Of a stretch of DNA of 64,000 nt, positions 15,607 to 23,498 are shown in pieces. The stretch is taken from assembly GCA_001870995.2 (NCBI GenBank), contig MLAV02000007.1:62001-126000 (forward strand), given 5' to 3'. The notes under the pieces were generated by a model that saw nothing but the letters and a program-made list of their open reading frames with translations, had not been told where the DNA came from and made no database searches. Each line of letters opens with the position of its first letter. Position 1 is the stretch's first letter. Both the position numbers and the translations under genes were made by a program. This DNA is from Chitinophaga sp. CB10. Lineage in GTDB: Bacteria > Bacteroidota > Bacteroidia > Chitinophagales > Chitinophagaceae.

Positions 15607-15637
15607 CAAATATACATTTGTGACATCAATTTATCAA
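15607..15637. promoter_or_regulatory. Overlapping divergent promoters (mocR leftward, AhpD-like rightward)
   Basis: TATATTTG on the minus strand (15614-15607) with TTG at 15637-15635 (20-nt spacer) gives a full Bacteroidota promoter for mocR. TACATTTG on the plus strand (15613-15620) is a -7 box for the AhpD-like gene, which lacks a recognisable -33 element. The two -7 boxes overlap, so the promoters are probably mutually exclusive. Confidence 0.6.
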
Positions 15638-15641
15638 TAAG

Positions 15642-16079
15642 ATGGATAAGAGATTTAGTTTACACGAACAGTTTCCGGACGCTGTAAAAGCCATACGGGC
15701 GCTGGATGTATTTGGCGCTGATTCCAAATTGACTAACATTCAGAAAGAGCTGATCAAGATCAGGGCTTCCCAGGTTAACCAGTGCGCCTTTTGTATTGAT
15801 ATGCATACCAGGGATGCCCGCAAGTACGGCGAAACGGAACAGCGGATTTACCTGTTGAACGCCTGGCGGGAAACGAAGCTTTACACGCCTGCGGAGCGCG
15901 CGCTGCTGGCCATGACGGAGGAAGTGACGCAGATTGGACAACAGGGGCTGAGCGATGCCACCTACCGGGAGGTAATTGAGCATTTCGGCGTAGATGGCGC
16001 TGCGCAGATACTGATGGCGGTTGCGCAGATTAATGTATGGAACAGGATTGCTATATCGTTGAATTACCAGTTTGGTTGA
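15642..16079 (+). CDS. Carboxymuconolactone decarboxylase/AhpD-like protein
   Basis: 145 aa. All-helical AhpD fold with the redox motif CAFCIDMH (Cys48, Cys51, His55), as in alkylhydroperoxidase-like family members; the motif supports a thiol-based peroxidase or disulfide role more than a decarboxylase one. Transcribed divergently from the MocR-type regulator, which probably controls it. Followed 120 bp later by a GNAT gene that may share the transcript. Confidence 0.88.
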   Translation: MDKRFSLHEQFPDAVKAIRALDVFGADSKLTNIQKELIKIRASQVNQCAFCIDMHTRDARKYGETEQRIYLLNAWRETKLYTPAERALLAMTEEVTQIGQQGLSDATYREVIEHFGVDGAAQILMAVAQINVWNRIAISLNYQFG

Positions 16080-16128
16080 TGTGGATGATTTGGTTTGATT
16101 AAACTGGTTAGTCCGCCTTGTTAAAAAC

Positions 16129-16164
16129 AATCACAACCACTGTAAAAATAATCACAACCACTGT
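16129..16164. repeat. Two direct copies of a 15-mer before the GNAT gene
   Basis: AATCACAACCACTGT occurs at 16129-16143 and again at 16150-16164 (21-bp period, about two helical turns), 38 bp before the GNAT start. The spacing would suit a regulator binding one face of the DNA. Confidence 0.5.
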
Positions 16165-16201
16165 GGTACCAACAATCAACATAAATTACATTACCCATCT
16201 C

Positions 16202-16639
16202 ATGCCAATCAAAGTCCATTACGCACAATCAGATGAACAAATAATTGCCTGTACAGACGCTATTCTCGCGCTACGCCCTATGCTGCAACCGGAGCACATC
16301 CTTCCGCAGGTAAAAGAAATGCAGGAAACAGACGGCTATATGCTCATTTATATTGCGGATCCGGCCAATCCTTCCCGGGCTGCGGCTATAGCCGGGTTCC
16401 GGCGGCTCAATAAACTGCTGGGCGGCCCGCATATTTATATCGACGACCTGTCAACGCTGCCGGAATTCCAGGGGCAGGGGTATGCGCGCAAGCTGCTGGA
16501 TCATATCCGGGAGCTGGCGGTGAAACAAGGGTTGAAAAGTTTGCGGCTTTCATCGGGGCACGACAGGCATACGGCGCATCGTTTGTATCTTAACTATGGT
16601 TTTTACATTAGTGCGCATAATTTCATGCTGCCGTTGTGA
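16202..16639 (+). CDS. GNAT family N-acetyltransferase
   Basis: 145 aa from ATG 16202 (MPIKVHYAQSD). Motif A is LPEFQGQGYARKLL (about 84-97) and is followed by KQGLKSLRLSSGHDRHTAH and LYLNYGFYISAHNF, typical for GNAT enzymes that acetylate small amines or antibiotics. An upstream in-frame start at 16118 would add a Thr-rich segment encoded by the direct repeats and was rejected. Substrate unknown. Confidence 0.85.
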   Translation: MPIKVHYAQSDEQIIACTDAILALRPMLQPEHILPQVKEMQETDGYMLIYIADPANPSRAAAIAGFRRLNKLLGGPHIYIDDLSTLPEFQGQGYARKLLDHIRELAVKQGLKSLRLSSGHDRHTAHRLYLNYGFYISAHNFMLPL

Positions 16640-16886
16640 ATGGATAGGTAGTGGCGGCGTAACAAGCAGGTATGGTAATATGCTGCCGTTATAAAATGCT
16701 ATTTTATTAGTGCAAGGTAATACCACCTGCTGCGCCTGTCCACCCTCCAACTATAGTCCCAACATCAATCCTTACAACTTCTTTCCCCGCCACAAACACC
16801 GTCGCAATTCACCCCTACTTTGACGTTTTCGGCCATCCCGAATTATCGCCACTAAGCGGATATTTGTATTCGAAAATCCATTTCTT

Positions 16887-17627
16887 ATGCAAACGAAAAA
16901 TAAAGTAGTATCGGCAGCCGAATGGGATATTGCCCGCAAAGCTTTGCTGGTAAAAGAAAAAGAGCTAACGCGCCTGCGGGATCAGATAGCCCGCGAAAGA
17001 CAGGCCCTCCCATGGGAAGCCGTTACCAAAACGTATTCCTTTGACGGGCCGGAAGGCAGGGAAACCCTCTCCGACCTCTTCGACGGCCGCAGCCAGCTCC
17101 TGGTGGTACATTTCATGCTCGGCCCCGGCTGGCAGGAAGGCTGTAAAGGTTGCTCCTTTAATGCCGACAGCATCGACGGGGTACTGCCGCACCTCTACAA
17201 CCACGATGTCAACCTCGTCGTTGTTTCCCGCGCGCCGCTGGAGGAAATAGCACGTTTTAAGAAAAGGATGGGCTGGAAATTCAAATGGGTATCTTCCTAT
17301 AACAGCGATTTCAATTACGATTATAAGGTATCGTTTAAGCCGGAAGAACTCAATAATGGCGGAGTATATTACAATTACCGGCTGGAAAAGAATGCCGGTG
17401 AGGAACAACCCGGCGTCAGCGCTTTTTACAAGGATGAAAACGGGGATATTTTCCATACCTATTCCACCTACGCAAGGGGAATGGAAACATTGACCAATAC
17501 TTTCAATTACCTGGACATAGCTCCTAAAGGACGGAATGAAGGAGATCACATTATGGGCTGGGTGAGGCTCCACGACATGTATGAGGAACAGCCTGCCGTT
17601 ACGGGCAATGGCAATTGCTGTCACTAA
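16887..17627 (+). CDS. DUF899 thioredoxin-like protein
   Basis: 246 aa. The DUF899 family fold resembles thioredoxin/peroxiredoxin. Seen here: N-terminal helical region, LLVVHFMLGPGWQEGCKGCS with a CxxC (Cys86, Cys89), then VVVSRAPLEEIARFKKRMGW and a core ending YLDIAPKGRNE. The tail GNGNCCH adds two further cysteines and a His, an unusual metal-binding-like end. Function in the family is unproven; a redox role is likely. The next gene starts 10 bp downstream and also carries cysteine pairs. Confidence 0.85.
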   Translation: MQTKNKVVSAAEWDIARKALLVKEKELTRLRDQIARERQALPWEAVTKTYSFDGPEGRETLSDLFDGRSQLLVVHFMLGPGWQEGCKGCSFNADSIDGVLPHLYNHDVNLVVVSRAPLEEIARFKKRMGWKFKWVSSYNSDFNYDYKVSFKPEELNNGGVYYNYRLEKNAGEEQPGVSAFYKDENGDIFHTYSTYARGMETLTNTFNYLDIAPKGRNEGDHIMGWVRLHDMYEEQPAVTGNGNCCH

Positions 17628-17637
17628 AATAGATGTT

Positions 17638-17925
17638 ATGACACATCATTCCTGTTCCTGTAAGAAAGCAGAGAAAATGCGCCGGCCTGTATTCCGGCGC
17701 ATTCTCCACTTTACCCGATGGGCCATGCCGGGAGTAGGCCTGGCGCTTATACCCAAGTGCCCCGTATGCCTGGCAGCTTATATTGCCGCGATAGCAGGGT
17801 TGGGTATTCCGATTACAACGGCCAGGTACCTACGCTGGGGCCTCATCGCGGTTTGCGTTGCCGCAATGATTTATATGGGGGTAAGGCAGTGGGCTGCGTT
17901 TAGGAAACGAAGGCAAATGCTGTGA
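17638..17925 (+). CDS. Small membrane protein with CxC and CPxC motifs
   Basis: 95 aa from ATG 17638; a longer frame overlapping the previous gene was rejected. N-terminus MTHHSCSCKK (two His, CxC), then two membrane helices: one starting at PKCPVCLAAYIAAIAGLG (Cys41, Cys44) and a second at about 66-83. CPxC at a helix start is typical of metal or heme-handling membrane proteins such as MerC-like and thiol-disulfide carriers. It follows the DUF899 gene by 10 bp, so the pair may act together. Exact role unknown. Confidence 0.75.
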   Translation: MTHHSCSCKKAEKMRRPVFRRILHFTRWAMPGVGLALIPKCPVCLAAYIAAIAGLGIPITTARYLRWGLIAVCVAAMIYMGVRQWAAFRKRRQML

Positions 17926-18070
17926 TGCAGCGATTACCGGCGTTAAAGTCGACAATTATTGATGAAGCAACTACCCGCGTTAAAGGCGACAAATACTAAT
18001 GCAGCAATTACCGGCGTTAAAGTCGACAACTACGAGTCCGGCAAATACCCCGTTTAAAACTGCTTTAACA
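17924..18070. repeat. 37-bp tandem repeat, three good copies and a decayed one
   Basis: Copies at 17924-17960, 17961-17997 and 17998-18034 share ACCGGCGTTAAAGTCGACAA or a one- to four-base variant; a fourth, degenerate copy extends to about 18070. It begins inside the TGA of the small membrane protein gene and fills the space toward the convergent heparinase gene. Confidence 0.75.
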
Positions 18071-18126
18071 GGAACGACCAGTCCGCCAATTACCAGCAGG
18101 CAAATGCCGTACCCGCCTCCGCCATC

Positions 18127-20067
18127 CTACCTCCCTCCGCTCCCCGGCTTTATGGTATATACAAACTTCTCCTTCGCCGCCGGCGCCACCAACTCCAGAT
18201 TAATCCGGTAGATACTATCTCCCCATTTCTGTATAATCCCCTTATCCTCCATTTTCGTCAATACCAGCTTCTCCACGCCAGCTTTCATCTTCGCGGGGTA
18301 AGTCAACCGGTAATCCTTGCCCTCCGCATGAATGGTAATAACGCCCGGCGCCGTTACCTCCGCCGGAAAACACGTCATCAGGTGCTGCGTTATACTATCC
18401 CTGCGCTGCAAACTCACCTGGTCCTCTACTACCACCTGCTGCCGCTTGATTAACTGCACCGTCCTGTTCCAGCTTTGAATCCCCGCTTCCGCCGGGTAAG
18501 CTTTCGCGAGGTCCAGTTGCATGATACTGCCGGCTTTATGACTGGTACTGCTCACATTCGTAGCCTTGTATTCCGGACCGTTCGGCTGCGTGTATCCGTT
18601 AACGGTAGGCAGGTTGTGAAAATCGGAACGGTTGAACCAGATGTCGTACCGCTGCCCGCTGAAAGTGCGCGCAGTATAGGTGCCACGCCCTACGTCAATC
18701 AACACAGGCAGGCCGTCATAATACACTATAAAATTACCTACATCATTGTGGTTGTGACTTTCATCGTTATTACCTCCTTTGGCCGCCACATAAAATCCTT
18801 TGGCAGTACCACCCTTGTCGCGGGCAGCCATCACCTCCAGGTCCGGCCACCAAACGTTTTCCAGCAAGGGCAGCCCCTTTTCCGCCTTGCGGAACTCGTC
18901 CTTCATGAACAGGGAAAAGAAGTTACGGTAATACATATACGTCCCGCGCCAAATACCCTGGCGGTCAGGCTGTATATACCAGGCGCCGAATTTCATCATG
19001 TCCGGATCGCCAACGTCTTTTCCAAAGCGGTACACGAGGCTACCATTCATACCCGGCTGCGGATCAGCATCTGCGAAGTCGATAAAATAATCTTCGCTGA
19101 TCTGCGCCTTATAAATAAACTGCGCCATATGCTTTACCTTCAAATCTTTCAGCACATAGCCAAAAGCGTTGTTGGTAGCCAGGTTCAGTAAACAAATATT
19201 GTCATACAGGGAAGCTGCCGCTCCGCTCCAATATCCCGGCCCTTCATCGCACCCGCCATCCTGCGGATAGGGATTCAGGAATTGGTCCAGGGTATGGAGT
19301 ATTTTGCTGACGGTCGCCGCCCGCAACTGCTCATTCCGTTCCAGCAATAAGACGGCGCAAAGCCAGTTGGACGATATCCAGGGGTTCCAGTTATTCGGCC
19401 GCCTGCCGGAGCTGCTAATCCCCATCCAGCCATGATGCTTCGTCATCAGCGGGGTAAAAACTCGTCGATTGGTTTCATCGTATATGCGTTTGCGTATCAT
19501 CGGCGATGCGGCATCCAGCTTGTCGCCCAGGAAGTAATCCACCCAGCCGAGCAATTCCGCCGTTTCAGCGGAAAACAGCTCCACAAAAGGATTGGCAACA
19601 TCCGGCAGCCCTCCGTCCTTGCCTTTGGGCAAATGCGCGGAAGCGCCCCAGAAGGACTCTTCGCAGATAGACCAGATGCCATTGATGATATCATCCGTAA
19701 ACCGGCCCTTGTCTTCATACACCTCCGCCATCATCAGCGTAGCCAGCACATCGCGCTTGCGGTTGGCAATGTCCTGGTACTGCCGGCGGTCGCCGGTGCG
19801 AACAATCAGCATGGAAATCGTAGCAGGGATGCCCGGCCATTCATAATGCAGGTAACCTTCGGCGGCTTTGATGGTATTGGCGGCGAGCGTAGTATCAACA
19901 GTAGTCCATACGGCTCTTTTTTCCCGGGCAGGGAAAGGCTCCCATTTGTCCCGCGGAATCAGCCTGGCAGCCAGCTCCTGCTCGCTGTAGCGACCGCTGA
20001 GCAGGTTTTGCGCGTGCAGGGTTACCGCCGCCGTCAGCAACCCGAGTAGTAGTAAGGTCTTTTTCAT
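18127..20067 (-). CDS. Heparinase II/III family polysaccharide lyase
   Basis: 646 aa from ATG 20067, with a Sec signal peptide (MKKTLLLLGLLTAAVTLHAQ). The N-terminal alpha/alpha toroid spans about 30-370 and the C-terminal beta-sandwich contains NNDESHNHNDVGNFIVYYDG followed by LPVLIDVGRGTYT, the heparinase II/III signature with catalytic-type His. It should beta-eliminate a uronic-acid polysaccharide in the periplasm; glycosaminoglycan versus alginate-like substrate cannot be decided. Sits downstream of the SusC/SusD pair but beyond a strong hairpin (20114-20149), so it may be expressed at a lower level. Confidence 0.85.
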   Translation of the reverse strand: MKKTLLLLGLLTAAVTLHAQNLLSGRYSEQELAARLIPRDKWEPFPAREKRAVWTTVDTTLAANTIKAAEGYLHYEWPGIPATISMLIVRTGDRRQYQDIANRKRDVLATLMMAEVYEDKGRFTDDIINGIWSICEESFWGASAHLPKGKDGGLPDVANPFVELFSAETAELLGWVDYFLGDKLDAASPMIRKRIYDETNRRVFTPLMTKHHGWMGISSSGRRPNNWNPWISSNWLCAVLLLERNEQLRAATVSKILHTLDQFLNPYPQDGGCDEGPGYWSGAAASLYDNICLLNLATNNAFGYVLKDLKVKHMAQFIYKAQISEDYFIDFADADPQPGMNGSLVYRFGKDVGDPDMMKFGAWYIQPDRQGIWRGTYMYYRNFFSLFMKDEFRKAEKGLPLLENVWWPDLEVMAARDKGGTAKGFYVAAKGGNNDESHNHNDVGNFIVYYDGLPVLIDVGRGTYTARTFSGQRYDIWFNRSDFHNLPTVNGYTQPNGPEYKATNVSSTSHKAGSIMQLDLAKAYPAEAGIQSWNRTVQLIKRQQVVVEDQVSLQRRDSITQHLMTCFPAEVTAPGVITIHAEGKDYRLTYPAKMKAGVEKLVLTKMEDKGIIQKWGDSIYRINLELVAPAAKEKFVYTIKPGSGGR

Positions 20068-20113
20068 AAGTGGAAATTTATGGTCTGATTCTGCCGGTAG
20101 CCGGTGAATCATA

Positions 20114-20149
20114 TGCACAAAAAGGCGCCAGGGGGCGCCTTTTTGTGCA
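20114..20149 (-). terminator. 16-bp perfect hairpin between PUL lipoprotein and heparinase genes
   Basis: TGCACAAAAAGGCGCC (20114-20129) and GGCGCCTTTTTGTGCA (20134-20149) pair perfectly over an AGGG loop. The A/T run is inside the stem. It lies 15 bp past the lipoprotein stop and 47 bp before the heparinase start; likely a partial terminator or mRNA processing/stability element within the operon. Confidence 0.7.
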
Positions 20150-20164
20150 TATAAGGGATAGAAA

Positions 20165-21157
20165 TTACTTCACCTGGTAACGCTTCACGCTGATCACCAT
20201 CGACTTCTTCGTATCGTCTACCTTATTGATGTAGATAAACGCCCTGTACTTGCCGTCCGCGCTTTCCACCCAGGTACCGCCTTCCGCCTTCAGGTTGAAG
20301 AGGTAACTCGGCTGATTATTGAAATCAATAGCTTTGAAATCAGCATCGGTAATAAATACGCCGTATTGCAGGCGCGCCAGCTGCTGATCGCGGAGGTTGT
20401 ACGCCTTCACCAGCTTCGTCACATTGGCTGCGCCGCCCGGTACCACAAAATCCTGCAGGTACTCCTTCGGCGCGCCCGGCGCTACCAGCGCATGCTTCAG
20501 GCTGGCGGTAGCCGAAGTGCGGTACATATAGATCAGGTCAATTTTTGCCGGATCCACCGCCTGGTTCTTCGCATACACCTTCATGTCGGCGATGGAGAAA
20601 TAAGTGGAATCCCCATCTGTCATGTTCAGGTCCAGCTTCATATCCATTGTGGATATTTCATAAGGTCCCATTTTGTAGGACACGTTTTCCCCATTGCTGG
20701 ATTTGGCAGAAAAGGTGAAACTTACTGACTTGCCTTTCGCCTCGTCCGGGATGCGGTAGAAATAACGGAGCGTAGCCGCCATCGTATCTTTCGTGAAGGT
20801 CGTAACGGTAGTATTGCCTGTGGTCACGGAAGGATCGCCAATCGGGATCCCTACGTCCACCTGCAGGGAATTCTCGTAATAGTAGGATTTGTTTTCCAGG
20901 TAGGTGCCTGCCGCGCCGGCAATGCTAGCCTCTACCTGGGCCGCCACCAGCTTTCCTTTGGCTGCCGGCAATGCCATCGCATAGGCAAATTCAATGTAGC
21001 CGCCGGAAATATTCGGACCGGTAGAACGCTTGATGCAATCGTTCTGCAGCTGGTCTTTAGGAATGGGCGTCTTATAGGTATCGTCCTTTGCGCAGGATGC
21101 CGCCAGCAGCATCACGCCTAAAAGGGCGGGTGTATATGATCTGAAATTAATTCTCAT
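20165..21157 (-). CDS. PUL surface lipoprotein (SusE/F position, DUF4466-like)
   Basis: 330 aa with lipobox ASCAKD (Cys23). Beta-rich with little helix: NISGGYIEFAYAMALP, VEASIAGAAGTYLENKSYY, then a second domain ending FIYINKVDDTKKSMVISVKR. The N-terminal pattern resembles the DUF4466 lipoproteins that accompany heparinase-type PULs; that match is from memory. It probably binds glycan at the outer membrane. It lies 10 bp after the previous lipoprotein gene, in the same operon. Confidence 0.7.
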   Translation of the reverse strand: MRINFRSYTPALLGVMLLAASCAKDDTYKTPIPKDQLQNDCIKRSTGPNISGGYIEFAYAMALPAAKGKLVAAQVEASIAGAAGTYLENKSYYYENSLQVDVGIPIGDPSVTTGNTTVTTFTKDTMAATLRYFYRIPDEAKGKSVSFTFSAKSSNGENVSYKMGPYEISTMDMKLDLNMTDGDSTYFSIADMKVYAKNQAVDPAKIDLIYMYRTSATASLKHALVAPGAPKEYLQDFVVPGGAANVTKLVKAYNLRDQQLARLQYGVFITDADFKAIDFNNQPSYLFNLKAEGGTWVESADGKYRAFIYINKVDDTKKSMVISVKRYQVK

Positions 21158-21167
21158 GTCTCAGGTT

Positions 21168-21578
21168 TTACTTTTGTTGAACGGTGATGATGATCTTGTA
21201 AGTTTTTCTCACTTGCCTGTTACCTGATACAACAGTGTATTGGCGCGGATTTGCAAGGTCTGAAAAATCGGTCCGGCCGGTGATCTTAGGCTCCAGCTTA
21301 CAATCCTGCGCCAGCGTCAGCTGCGGCCAGAGGTTCTTCAAATCCGCCCCGTAAAACACCTCCTGGGTAATAGTACCGGCAGCGGTATCTATAACAGGCG
21401 CTTTACTTCTCACAGTCTGGAAGTCGGCCCCGAGCAACTCAAAGTTGGAAACGTAGCAATCGGTACGGGTGGTGATCAGCAATCCATCTTCATCCACCGG
21501 CAGGTCATTCTTCTTGCAGCTGCTGATCATTCCTGCCACAAGCAGGAAAAGGCCGCTGATGATTACAAATTTCTTCAT
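21168..21578 (-). CDS. Small PUL lipoprotein (DUF5018-like)
   Basis: 136 aa from ATG 21578 (MKKFVIISGLFLLVAGMISS), lipobox ISSCKK. The mature part is one small beta domain with the ending NPRQYTVVSGNRQVRKTYKI, as in short immunoglobulin-like DUF5018-type domains found beside SusC/SusD pairs. It is 10 bp before the next lipoprotein gene and 68 bp after susD. Likely an accessory glycan-binding or assembly lipoprotein. A frame extension to 21656 overlaps the susD end and was rejected. Confidence 0.65.
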   Translation of the reverse strand: MKKFVIISGLFLLVAGMISSCKKNDLPVDEDGLLITTRTDCYVSNFELLGADFQTVRSKAPVIDTAAGTITQEVFYGADLKNLWPQLTLAQDCKLEPKITGRTDFSDLANPRQYTVVSGNRQVRKTYKIIITVQQK

Positions 21579-21646
21579 ACTGATTTTATTTTGGGGAGAT
21601 GGCAATGCGGTTACCGCGCTGCCACCTCCTGATTGTCTAATGTCGA

Positions 21647-23488
21647 TTATAACCAAGGCGTGTTTTGTGTCAGGTTCGGATTCCGGTCGCGCTCACTCTG
21701 CGGGATCTTGAAGATGTACGCTCTCGCATAATCCCTTTCAGTGGCGTTCTGGAATACCACGGGCGATTGCCTTACCGCGCCCTGGGTATCCTGCTGGCCA
21801 ACGCCTACGCCACCCAAACCGCCGTAGAGTTTTTCCAGTTTTCTCCAACGGCGCAGGTCAAACGCACGCTGACCTTCTGCCACCAGCTCCACAATCCGCT
21901 CCTGCTCTATTGCCGCGAAGAAGGCATCTTTGCTGGCATACCGGTCCGCCTTCAACGGAGGCAGGTTACCGCGATGACGCACTTTGTTCACCAGCGCTAC
22001 GGCATCCGCCTGCGGGCCATAGGCCTCGTTGCTGGCTTCTGCATACATCAGGAATACATCTGCCAGGCGCATGACCGGGTAGTTGTAATCGCCGTCAGTA
22101 CGATCCTGACCGGCGTAATTACGTACGAACTTGCGGTACACGTAGCCGGAGTTGCAACCGTCGGTATCATAGGTGATATAGTCCACCCCGCCGAGCCTGA
22201 TGGCCAGGTTCCAGGATTTGTAAATGAACGGCGCAAAACCGGTGGACTTCAACGCCTGCATGCCCAGCGCTTTTTCGTAATCCCACATGATGGTAGATTT
22301 CATACGGTAGTCGCGGTTGGCATAGCTCTGCGGGTTCAGGGCCGAGTTAGGCGCAGTTCTGGCGCCGGCGGCGCCTGGCGCCATCGGTTTCAGCTTGGGC
22401 GCTTCCTCGCCGGTGGTGATGAGCTGGTAGCGGTCTGCCAGTTCATAACGCGGACTCACCCAGCATTGGGAACGCTGCATGGTGCGGCCTGCAAAGTCGC
22501 GCATCAGCGACTCGCCCTGGCCGGTGCTGGTACCGCCATGGGTAAACGCCATGATCATTTCCGCATCGCCATTCGCTGCCGGCATAAACAGGTAGAAGTA
22601 GTTGGGCAGTATTTCTGCTCCGCCCAGGGTATCAATATTACCCGGCTCTCCGCCTCTGAAGAGGGTCAGGCCATAGTCGTTGATCACATGTCCGAAATCT
22701 GCCGCAGCGGCTTTAAACGCCTCGCTGGCCGCAGTTGCATCGGGCTTGAAAGTCGTCAGCTCCGGCCAGCCGTTTTTATTCCAGGAACCCCAGAACAATT
22801 GGAGCTTACCGCGGAAAGCCAGGGCGGCCGGCTTGGCAGCGCGACCCACCGCCGATGGTTTCGCCGGCAGCTTTTCAAACGCGTAGGTAAAATCGTTCAT
22901 GATCGAATCCTTGATCTGGGCGATAGGCATACGGGACAGCGTTTGTACGTCCGCGTTGGAAGTAGCCACCTTGTCAAAATAAGGCACGTCGCCCCACATG
23001 CTGATCAGGCGGAAGTAGGTCATACCGCGCAGCAAGCGCGCCTCGCCGATGATCACTTCCAGCTTTTCGCGGTTGCCCACCTTGCGGTCGATCATCGATT
23101 TCACGTTCTCAATGACGTAGTTGGCGCGGTTGACAGAACCATATAAGGCTTTGAAATAGTTGTCGAATTTATCCCCATAGTTCGCGCTCTGGTAGCCGGC
23201 GCTGCTGGAGGGGTTGTATGGGTCGCCGCTGGAAGTGGATGTACCACGGGTACGGGTGTACTCTCCCTGACCATCAAAATAATAATCGCGGTCAAACACT
23301 GAACGGGTAGCGTTGTAAGCGCCCATCAGTGCATAGGTGGCATCATCTTCCGTTTTCCAGAAAAAGCTGGAGCCTACTTCTGTAGTAGGTTGCTGGTCCA
23401 GCAGGTTTTTGGTGCAACCGGTAGCCAGCATCGCCACGGAAGAAGCGAGTACTGCGGTGCGTATAATAGATAATGACTTTCTCTTCAT
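21647..23488 (-). CDS. SusD/RagB family nutrient-binding lipoprotein
   Basis: 613 aa. Lipobox ATGCTKN (Cys25), then the SusD-like pattern: LLDQQPTTEVGSSFFWKTED near the N-terminus, tetratricopeptide-like helices (ARLLRGMTYFRLISMWGDVP, about 150-170), and C-terminal YPVMRLADVFLMYAEASNEA and IEQERIVELVAEGQRAFDLR. It caps the SusC channel and binds glycan on the cell surface. It starts 10 bp after the SusC stop. Confidence 0.95.
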   Translation of the reverse strand: MKRKSLSIIRTAVLASSVAMLATGCTKNLLDQQPTTEVGSSFFWKTEDDATYALMGAYNATRSVFDRDYYFDGQGEYTRTRGTSTSSGDPYNPSSSAGYQSANYGDKFDNYFKALYGSVNRANYVIENVKSMIDRKVGNREKLEVIIGEARLLRGMTYFRLISMWGDVPYFDKVATSNADVQTLSRMPIAQIKDSIMNDFTYAFEKLPAKPSAVGRAAKPAALAFRGKLQLFWGSWNKNGWPELTTFKPDATAASEAFKAAAADFGHVINDYGLTLFRGGEPGNIDTLGGAEILPNYFYLFMPAANGDAEMIMAFTHGGTSTGQGESLMRDFAGRTMQRSQCWVSPRYELADRYQLITTGEEAPKLKPMAPGAAGARTAPNSALNPQSYANRDYRMKSTIMWDYEKALGMQALKSTGFAPFIYKSWNLAIRLGGVDYITYDTDGCNSGYVYRKFVRNYAGQDRTDGDYNYPVMRLADVFLMYAEASNEAYGPQADAVALVNKVRHRGNLPPLKADRYASKDAFFAAIEQERIVELVAEGQRAFDLRRWRKLEKLYGGLGGVGVGQQDTQGAVRQSPVVFQNATERDYARAYIFKIPQSERDRNPNLTQNTPWL

Positions 23489-23498
23489 AACAATTTAA

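Noticed and set aside
16550..16886. Possible small gene on the minus strand between the GNAT and DUF899 genes.
   Set aside because: It overlaps the GNAT coding end, has no recognisable start region or conserved composition; the rest of the gap looks like ordinary spacer.
17924..18070. Could the 37-bp repeats be a CRISPR array?
   Set aside because: Copies are directly abutting with no spacers, and no cas genes are present.
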